This document shows, piece by piece, positions 57,098 through 64,000 of a stretch of DNA of 64,000 bases (position 1 is its first letter; each line of letters starts with the position of its first letter). A model generated the notes under the pieces. That model was given only the letters and a program-made list of their open reading frames with translations. It was not told the DNA's origin and did not search any database. The DNA comes from Plasmodium brasilianum (lineage: Eukaryota; Apicomplexa; Aconoidasida; Haemosporida; Plasmodiidae), in the NCBI RefSeq assembly GCF_023973825.1, contig NC_090123.1:1595501-1659500 (forward strand), written 5' to 3'. A program made the translations under genes and the position numbers.

Positions 57098-58030
57098 TTA
57101 CTTAGGATAGGCTTTTATTAGAATAATATTGTTACTGTTTTGGATATGCCTGAATATTTCGTCTACTTTTGAAATTTTTTTTATGTGATTTAATATCAAG
57201 TTTATTTTGAAGTATATATGTAAAGAGTACTTGGTGTCTTTTAATTTTTGCGATTCTGTAAATTTTGTAATTTTATTACTTGTTTGAAAATTTGAAAAAT
57301 TTCTATGCTTTTTTTTGTTCTCATCTTCCCTATACTTATTTTTTTTGTTAAGTTTTTTTCTAATAGTGGCGTCACTGTTATAAATTAAGAGAATGTCGAC
57401 TGGGCTACCATTTAATAAAAACTTTTTTATTTTATTAATTTTTCTATCCATATCAAACATTTCACAGTTATAATATATTTGAATTTTTTTTGTTTTAACC
57501 GATGGATCTATGTTATAATAAGGATAATTATTTTTGTAAATAATTGAGTTTATACTTCCTTCTTTGTTCATTATATTGCATACTTTATCTACTTCAATAT
57601 ATGTAGGCACTATCCTTTCCTTAACCCTCGATTTGACATCTTCTAAAGTCATTTCATCGTTTTTACCCTTACTAGACCTCATTTCTTCCCCTTTGAGTAT
57701 TCCCGATTTGTTTGTTTCCTTTTTTGTTATTCCCGATTGTTTTATAATGTGTTCCTGTTCGTTCCTCTGCTGATGTTGTTGCACCTCTTTCGGTTCAGCC
57801 CTTTCAATGGATTTATACGCAGTTACCTCCTTTTTAGGAACCCTCTCATACGTATTATTACTCACATATCGCACATATTTATTTTCTAGAAAAATATATA
57901 AGGCCTGTTTTGTTATATGATAATACACGTATCTCTCATAATTAATTTTTCCTAAATCGTGTAATTTCGTTCTCAAATAATATTCCCTTATAAAAAAAGA
58001 CTTACTTATAAAATATGAATAAAACAACAT
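57098..58030 (-). CDS. Translation initiation factor IF-3-like protein, probably organellar
   Basis: The protein has 310 residues and no introns. The N-terminus (MLFYSYFISKSFFIREYYLR) is hydrophobic-aromatic and basic without acidic residues, consistent with import into mitochondrion or apicoplast. Residues 60-140 are a charged linker. An IF-3 N-domain signature is suggested at 149-165 (KVCNIMNKEGSINSIIYK, compare the bacterial VRVI-D-x-G-x-x-LG pattern). The IF-3 C-domain is suggested from about 180: KKIQIYYNCEMFDMDRKINK, then IKKFLLNGSPVDILLIYN. This mirrors the family pattern of a beta strand, a D-x-x-K turn, and a helix followed by FL-x-x-G-x-x-V. An insertion of about 40 basic residues interrupts the C-domain. 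The call is by pattern; the divergence is substantial, and the target organelle is not determined. Confidence 0.6.
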   Translation of the reverse strand: MLFYSYFISKSFFIREYYLRTKLHDLGKINYERYVYYHITKQALYIFLENKYVRYVSNNTYERVPKKEVTAYKSIERAEPKEVQQHQQRNEQEHIIKQSGITKKETNKSGILKGEEMRSSKGKNDEMTLEDVKSRVKERIVPTYIEVDKVCNIMNKEGSINSIIYKNNYPYYNIDPSVKTKKIQIYYNCEMFDMDRKINKIKKFLLNGSPVDILLIYNSDATIRKKLNKKNKYREDENKKKHRNFSNFQTSNKITKFTESQKLKDTKYSLHIYFKINLILNHIKKISKVDEIFRHIQNSNNIILIKAYPK

Positions 58031-59221
58031 GCAGAAAAAATGTGTAACTGATTCTTGTATTATTATTAGGAAATAAAATAATTTTTTTTTTATTTAGCAA
58101 AAGTTGATTCATATTATTTTTTATAAACAAAAAAAAAAAAAAAAAAAAAAAACAATTTAATTGTTTACATACCTTTTTACCATTTATTAAAAATTATTAT
58201 ATCCTTAATTAGATAAAATGTAAAGAATTCATGTTTAAAAATGAATTCTCACGTAGCTGTATTCCCGTAAAGAAAAAAATTATAATTTCTTTTAAACATA
58301 AGAAAGAAGAAAGAACAAAAAAAATATACTTCAACAAATTTTGCACATATAGTCAATAATAATACGTATATGATAGTAGTAACAAAAAAAAAAAAAAAAA
58401 AAAAAAAATTAACGAAACGTAACGAAAGGAAAGGAATTTGTTTTATGCATTATGCCACTGCTTATGCTGTTTCATTTTTAAAGCAAAAATATAAGTTTTG
58501 TAAATTTATATAATGGCAAAATTGTAAGATCGTGATAAAAAAAAGGAAAACAGGGACAAAAAGAAAAAAAAAAAAATAAGCAAAATACATAAAATATATG
58601 ATATACATGATATACATGATATACATAAATTACATGAATTACATGAATTACATGAAATATATGAAATACATGATATACGAGAAATGCATGAAATAATTCC
58701 CCAATTAATCGTTAGACTGAACTAGGATAATCATAATTACACAGTAGCACAGTAACAAAGTCAGAGAATTAAGAATATACTATATAGCGCAGTGAAATGC
58801 AGTAAGCATAAATATATTACATCAATAAAAAGCACACTATATAACATAATACAGGAATAACTCTAATAACTGTTAACAATTTCGAAAATATTATGTCCAA
58901 TGAATGAGAACAATAATGTATTAATAAAAATGAATTTTATTGTTCGCGTAAAAACGCATGTTTAGTGTGTGTAATTTCAACTTTTTTGTAAAAAAAAAAA
59001 ATTATGAACAATTTACGAAGCTAATAAAGAAGAGTATAAAAAAAAAGAAGAGTGAAGAATTTGAAGTGTGTGTGGGGAGAAAAATTAATGACATCTTAGG
59101 ATAGGCAATATATACATTTATTTATATATATGTGTGTATATGCGCATATATGTAAATATCTATCAGAGTACCTATTTTACAGGGAAAGAGTGCGGCATAT
59201 ATATATATATATATATATAAA
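58031..59221. promoter_or_regulatory. Divergent intergenic region between the IF-3-like gene and ARL1
   Basis: 1.2 kb with promoters for both genes. It holds poly-A runs (58130-58152, 58385-58408), an ATACATGAT/TTACATGAA array (58590-58690) and a (TA)n run directly before the ARL1 start codon. No factor site was assigned. Confidence 0.55.
58590..58690. repeat. Degenerate 9-10 bp ACATGA repeat
   Basis: About ten units of ATACATGAT, TTACATGAA and ATGAAATAC-type sequence in tandem, about 560 bp from each flanking gene. Confidence 0.8.
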
Positions 59222-59758
59222 ATGGGAATATTATTTTCCTCAGTATTTTCTCGTTTATTTTCGAATAAAGAAATAAGGATATTAATATTAGGTTTAGATA
59301 ATGCTGGTAAAACAACTATATTGAATAGACTACAATTAGGTGAAATTGTTCAGACAATACCTACAATTGGTTTTAATGTAGAAACAGTAAATTACAAAAA
59401 TTTAAAATTACAAGTATGGGATTTGGGAGGACAGTCATCTATTAGACCTTATTGGAGGTGTTACTATAAAAATACAAATGCAATTATTTATGTTATTGAT
59501 AGTTCAGATGGTGAAAGATTAATTAGTACCAAATATGAAATTAATATGATATTAAAGGAACCTGATTTAGAAGGAGTTTTATTAGTTATTTTTGCTAATA
59601 AACAAGATGTAAAAGATTGTCTTTCCATTTCTCAAATATCAAAAGATTTAAATTTGACATCAATAAGAGATAGGCAATGGGCCATCTTTAGTACAAGCGC
59701 AACTAAAAATCTGGGTATTACAGAAGCCCTAGATTGGATGGTAAACAATATGAAATAA
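59222..59758 (+). CDS. ARL1: ADP-ribosylation factor-like GTPase, ARL1
   Basis: ARL1 is a small GTPase that recruits GRIP-domain golgins to the trans-Golgi. The 178-residue, intronless product has Gly2 for myristoylation, the P-loop GLDNAGKT (24-31), and switch [12 protein letters not shown] (Thr48). Switch II is [17 protein letters not shown] (66-82, catalytic Gln71). The base-specificity motifs are NKQD (126-129) and SAT (159-161). The [11 protein letters not shown] sequence and the MGxxFSSxFSxLF start place it with ARL1, not ARF1. All key residues are intact and the length is standard. It is preceded by a (TA)n leader. Confidence 0.95.
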   Translation: MGILFSSVFSRLFSNKEIRILILGLDNAGKTTILNRLQLGEIVQTIPTIGFNVETVNYKNLKLQVWDLGGQSSIRPYWRCYYKNTNAIIYVIDSSDGERLISTKYEINMILKEPDLEGVLLVIFANKQDVKDCLSISQISKDLNLTSIRDRQWAIFSTSATKNLGITEALDWMVNNMK

Positions 59759-60616
59759 TTTTTTTTGAAAAAAAAGAAAAAAACATAAATGTTGAAGAGA
59801 TTTACGAGCAAACATAAATCAAAGAGATGTAATAACCAATTATGCGTACACAAATAAATATACACATTTTGTATGCATTTAGTCAAATTTGAATTTGTAT
59901 TTATCAATATATTATTTTGAATTTTTAAATCACTAAGTATATGTATTAGTAAAAACGTATACATACATTTAATATATTTTATCAACATTTGTTATATGGG
60001 ATAAACATTATATATACATGTATATATTTGTGCATATTTTTATTCACAATTTATGTTTCTCATAAACTTTTCAATACTTTTATTCAACATTCATGTATAT
60101 ATATACATCTAAGCATATTATATGTATACAAACTCAATATATACATGCATATTCATTTTTATTTATTTTTTTCTTTTTTTTGTCGATTCCTTGTTTTAAT
60201 TTATATTATCCAATTATTTTACAATATTTTATTTGTTTTTGCATTTCTATATTTCTGAATGTTATATTTATTATATAAAGAAAACTTTAAAACAATTTAA
60301 AATATGTAAAATTAATACATTTTTTTCATTAAATTTTTAAGCACCTCAAAAATAATTGTATTACATTTGTTTCATATTAAATAATTTCATGTTATAATAA
60401 CACATATTAATGAATATGAAGCAGTGCTGTTTTGTATGAATATTTTTCATATTCGTTAATAAGGGAGTATTATTGCTCTTTCGTCGTTAGTCCTCATTTT
60501 TCCTTTTTCGTCTCTCTTCCTTCTTTCTTGTTTGTTTGCATACATTTTTGTTTGTTACTTTGTTTTTGTTTTTTTCTTTTTTTTTTGTGCTTCTTCGTTA
60601 ATATACAAGTAACATC
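59759..60616. other. Intergenic region between ARL1 and the twelve-exon gene
   Basis: The region holds the ARL1 3' UTR and the promoter of the next gene. It is AT rich, with TATACATG repeats near 60010-60150 and T-rich sequence at 60480-60595. Open frames at 59989-60258 and 60432-60620 are hydrophobic, T-driven and not supported. Confidence 0.5.
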
Positions 60617-63346
60617 ATGAAAACAAACCGACTAAGGCCTGCCTTTTTACCACGAAGTGCAAGATAGTAATATTACACACTGTGAAATAATTATAGAATT
60701 ATTGGAAATAAGTATAGTTACTGACAAAAATGCATTGTAATTAAATATGAAAATTTCCTTTTCAGTATGAAAATGTATGTTGAATACTTATTTCTTTTTT
60801 TTTTTTATATATATATTTCTGTAAATGCTCTTTTTTTTTTTTTTTTAACAGTTTTAACACCTCACTGATTAAATCAAAAATAGATATATTGGAAAACTAT
60901 GCAAAAAAGAATCAGTTGCACAAACTAAGAATGGACGATTTATTTGAAGTTTTTAAATTGTAGATAGATTTTATACATATCAAACATAAATATAAAACAA
61001 AAAATATAAAATAACATTACAAGAAGATAAAAATTATTTTAATTTAAATATTTTTTTCAGATCTAAGACGGAAGAGGACTACAAATTGTCTTTGCATTTA
61101 TTAAACATCTATTACAATTTTGGGAGAAACTTAAATACTCAGCAAGATGTTAATATGTTTTTTATTTTCATTTTGAGGACTAATCAACTTAACGAAGCAA
61201 AAGATGTACTCATACATTATGAATAAAAAGAAAAATCCTATATAAGACTAAAGGAATAAAATAAATAAGTTTGAAATACAATTTATTTATTATTATCATT
61301 ATTATTATTATTTATTATTTTATTTTTTTTATTTTACGATAAGTTATTTTACAAATCAATATTTCTTTTAATGTTTATCTCTCCATTAATAAGTGCTTTT
61401 TCTTTCTTTTTTTTTCCTCGTTTGAAGCTTTTAAAATATTTTAATGGATGGTTATTGTGCCCCCCTTCTAACAAATATATTTTATTATGTATGGAAGAGT
61501 TTCTAAACAAGAAAAAGTTCTATGATGTTAGAGAAATTTTTTCTTTTATTAGGCAGAATAAGTTATACCACTTTACAAAAAGAATATATATAAAAAAAAA
61601 AAAAAAAAAAAAAAGTTTATAAGAACTATACTCATAACCTATACGAAGATCTTGCATATGTTTGATTATTTATTGTATTTTATTATATCATATTTTACTT
61701 TTGTTGCTTAATTTTGCTTTATTTTATATTATTTATTTATTTTTTTTTTTTTTTTGCATTAGTCAAATCAAATTAGAGAGCTCTTTTTACGCTATAACAA
61801 TAAAGTCCATGCTCTTGCTGAAAAATAATTCTATTGAAGAGTCTATGATAGTTAAAAAAAATAAAAATAATGATTTTATATATTACAATTACGAATAATT
61901 TTTACACCATTTATAACAACAATAGATGATATATTCATGAATATACAAATGATTTATTTTCCTTTTTTCTTCCAAGATATATGATGATTCGTACAATATG
62001 TCTATTTATCTAACAAACGAAGTTCACAATTTGCTACTAGGTTATCTATTTCTGGACTACCGGCTTCGATGATATTATTTCCTACAATGCCTATTATGAG
62101 CGCAGACTTATATATATATATATGTATATACACATAAATACATACATATGGATGTGTAAACCTTTGTTTTTTATGCAGAACATAATTTATATTATTACCA
62201 CAACGCGAAGAAGGACGAACGAGAGGTAGTAAATATTCACAACAATTTAAATGAAGTTATCTTTAATATTATTTTACAAATATTTGAATATATTATTTTT
62301 TTTTGCATTGTCCCCTTTTTTTTAATTTTTAATTTAGAACTCAAACTTATTGGATTCTTACGAAGGAAATATACAACGCATAATTGTTATAACTTTAATA
62401 GATAAAAAAAAATAAAAAAGGCGTAAAAAATTTTTTGTGCTCTAATATATTCTTATATACGATTTAATTATGTTTCCATTTTTATATTATTTTATTTTTT
62501 TAACCCCCAGATACGACTAATAAATGAATTAATTAAAAATAGGACTTCTGTGAAATTATCTTCCAAAAGTTTGACTTTATTTGCATGGGCAAATATTTAC
62601 TTTGATTTAAAAAAAATTCTTTCGTAATATTTATTAAAGGAAAAAAGAAAAAAATAATATAATTTAACTATTTTTGTAGTAGTTAATAACAAGATTATTA
62701 CATAAAAACTATTTTTAGGAAATCAAATCATTCCCTAATGGATGTTGAGGAATGCAATAATTGGTTGGATATTTTAAAATTATCTTGCTTGTACAACCAA
62801 ATACCTGAATGGTACATTCAGTATATTTTATCCATACTAGTTCTATATATACATGTGTATACTGAATTATTCACAAATATATGAGTGTATATACGAGTGG
62901 ATATATTAGTTAATATGTGTGTGTACATGTCTGTGTATATGTGTGTGTACATACCTGTATATATATATGAGTATATAATTATGTGTATATTCGTATGTAT
63001 AAATGTATGCATTCCTGTATATGTATTTACAAACTAGAAGTATTTATGCATATCTTAATATTATGATATGATCATCGTCAGTACAATACTTTTCTTTCCC
63101 CGTTATAAAGTCACTGCAGCCCATTTTCAGTAGAATTTAAAAATGTGTTAAAAAATATGAAGGATAATAAAGATGCTGTTACCGTAGGGATTAAATGAAT
63201 ATATAAAAAAAAAAAAAAAAAAAAAAAGTAAAATAAAAATAGAAAGATAAACATAGAGAAATTTAATAAAAATTAAATATTTAAAATTTTAATCTTATAT
63301 TTTGTAGGCGCTGGAATACATTAATATTTACTTTAAAGAAGAATAA
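60617..63346 (+). CDS. Twelve-exon helical-repeat (PPR/mS27-like) protein, probably mitochondrial
   Basis: Model exons: 60617-60666, 60852-60959, 61061-61205, 61428-61561, 61763-61850, 61977-62040, 62179-62225, 62338-62385, 62511-62623, 62719-62811, 63120-63183 and 63308-63346, giving 330 residues. Each junction has GT/AG and keeps phase. The N-terminus (MKTNRLRPAFLPRSARYFN) has five Arg, one Lys and no acid, the look of a mitochondrial presequence. The body is helical pairs. The stretch from NQLNEAKDLLKYFNGW through LLCPPSNKYILLCMEEF to YDVREIFSFIRQN resembles a pentatricopeptide-type or mS27 hairpin array. mS27, a PPR-like mitoribosomal small-subunit protein, is the best guess. Without splicing the segments look like unrelated fragments. 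Least certain are the donors after 62040 (GTTATC) and 62385 (GTTATA). Confidence 0.68.
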
Positions 63347-63867
63347 AAAAAAAGAAAAATTTTGTTTTCTTTTCCCAAAATTTTTTTTATTATATATTAA
63401 AAAAAATACATATAATTTACTTAATAAAAATTTTTAAAATAACATACAATTCTAATTTTATAATATATTTTGTAATTTTATCACATTTTTGTAATTTTAT
63501 CGCGTTTTAGTTCTTTTTGAAAATAAATAAAAAAAGATAAATTATAAAAAGGCAAATCATTTGAAACAGTTTCTTTTTCTGTCTCGTTTTTGATCTACTA
63601 TTTTTTCAAAATAAGCTTATTAAACCGTATTAAAAAAAAAAAAATTTTAAGTATACCAAAAGGATGCCATATTTTTCACTTGCAATATTATATATATATA
63701 TATATTCTGATGTATGCTTTTGTATGTATATTCATTATATATATGGAATATTCGTACGTACATATCGAGATTAAAAAATAAAAAAATAGCTCTTGGTATA
63801 TGCAGTATGATTTTTACTTCAATCTTATATTGTATATTTATAAAGCCCTTTCAAATTTGTAGAATTT

Positions 63868-63898
<31 letters not shown>

Positions 63899-64000
63899 GT
63901 GTATATATAGATATATAACAAACGAGTATTAAAGTAGTTCAAATCGAAACGTACATTTAATTATTATTACATTTTTAATACAAATAATTAAAAAGGTATA
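63347..64000. other. AT-rich sequence at the right edge
   Basis: 3' UTR of the twelve-exon gene followed by intergenic sequence with poly-A and (TA)n runs. The open frame at 63590-63781 is low-complexity. Nothing else is supported before the window ends. Confidence 0.55.

Noticed and set aside
1..64000. Search for tRNA/rRNA genes, telomere repeats, transposons, pir/fam-type multigene families and CRISPR arrays
   Set aside because: None was seen by eye. Structured noncoding RNAs such as snoRNAs could be missed without covariance-model searches.

Overview
The window is nuclear DNA of a malaria parasite (genus Plasmodium). Intergenic sequence is extremely A+T rich, with long poly-A/poly-T and (TA)n tracts. 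Coding sequence is Lys/Asn/Ile rich, introns are short and AT rich, and several genes are Plasmodium-specific: an ETRAMP, plasmepsin VII, the ankyrin-bromodomain protein BDP1 and an apicoplast bL27. From memory, the gene order matches the P. falciparum chromosome 10 block running from ETRAMP10.2 through HAD1, CDC5, BDP1, PM VII, a UBC E2 and SLY1 to SDHA. The proteins are not P. falciparum copies, and base composition would suit P. malariae or P. ovale. I favour a P. malariae-like genome, but this is inference.

Layout, left to right. 1-5516: gene-free, AT-rich, with simple repeats and rare poly-G runs. 5517-7592 (+): ETRAMP with 43 perfectly phased decapeptide repeats. 9815-10617 (-): three-exon zinc-ribbon protein. 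11727-12593 (+): HAD1-like sugar phosphatase. 14331-16358 (+): WDR70/GAD1-type WD40 protein. 16650-19469 (-): CDC5 Myb splicing factor. 21899-23961 (+): BDP1, three exons. 25635-28224 (+): plasmepsin VII, eight exons. 29933-31274 (-): UBE2H/Ubc8-type E2, five exons. 35756-37651 (-): SLY1. 38464-38939 (+): a tiny spliced gene I propose. 39041-39629 (-): small secreted protein, extended here to three exons. 40135-40764 (+): apicoplast bL27. 42221-44050 (+): disordered protein with a tectonin-like C-terminal propeller. 45421-47319 (-): SDHA. 50089-56192 (+): five-exon HEAT-repeat, PPP4R1-like protein. 57098-58030 (-): IF-3-like organellar factor. 59222-59758 (+): ARL1. 60617-63346 (+): a twelve-exon helical-repeat protein, probably mitochondrial, reconstructed exon by exon.

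This is a conserved chromosome-internal housekeeping block with stage-specific genes embedded in it. Shared themes are secretion (SLY1, ARL1), organelle gene expression and metabolism (bL27, IF-3-like, mitochondrial helical protein, SDHA, HAD1), and nuclear RNA/chromatin work (CDC5, WDR70, BDP1). No rRNA, tRNA, CRISPR array, transposon, telomere repeat or subtelomeric multigene family was seen. All exon models were built by hand from GT/AG sites and reading-frame phase, and need RNA-seq confirmation.
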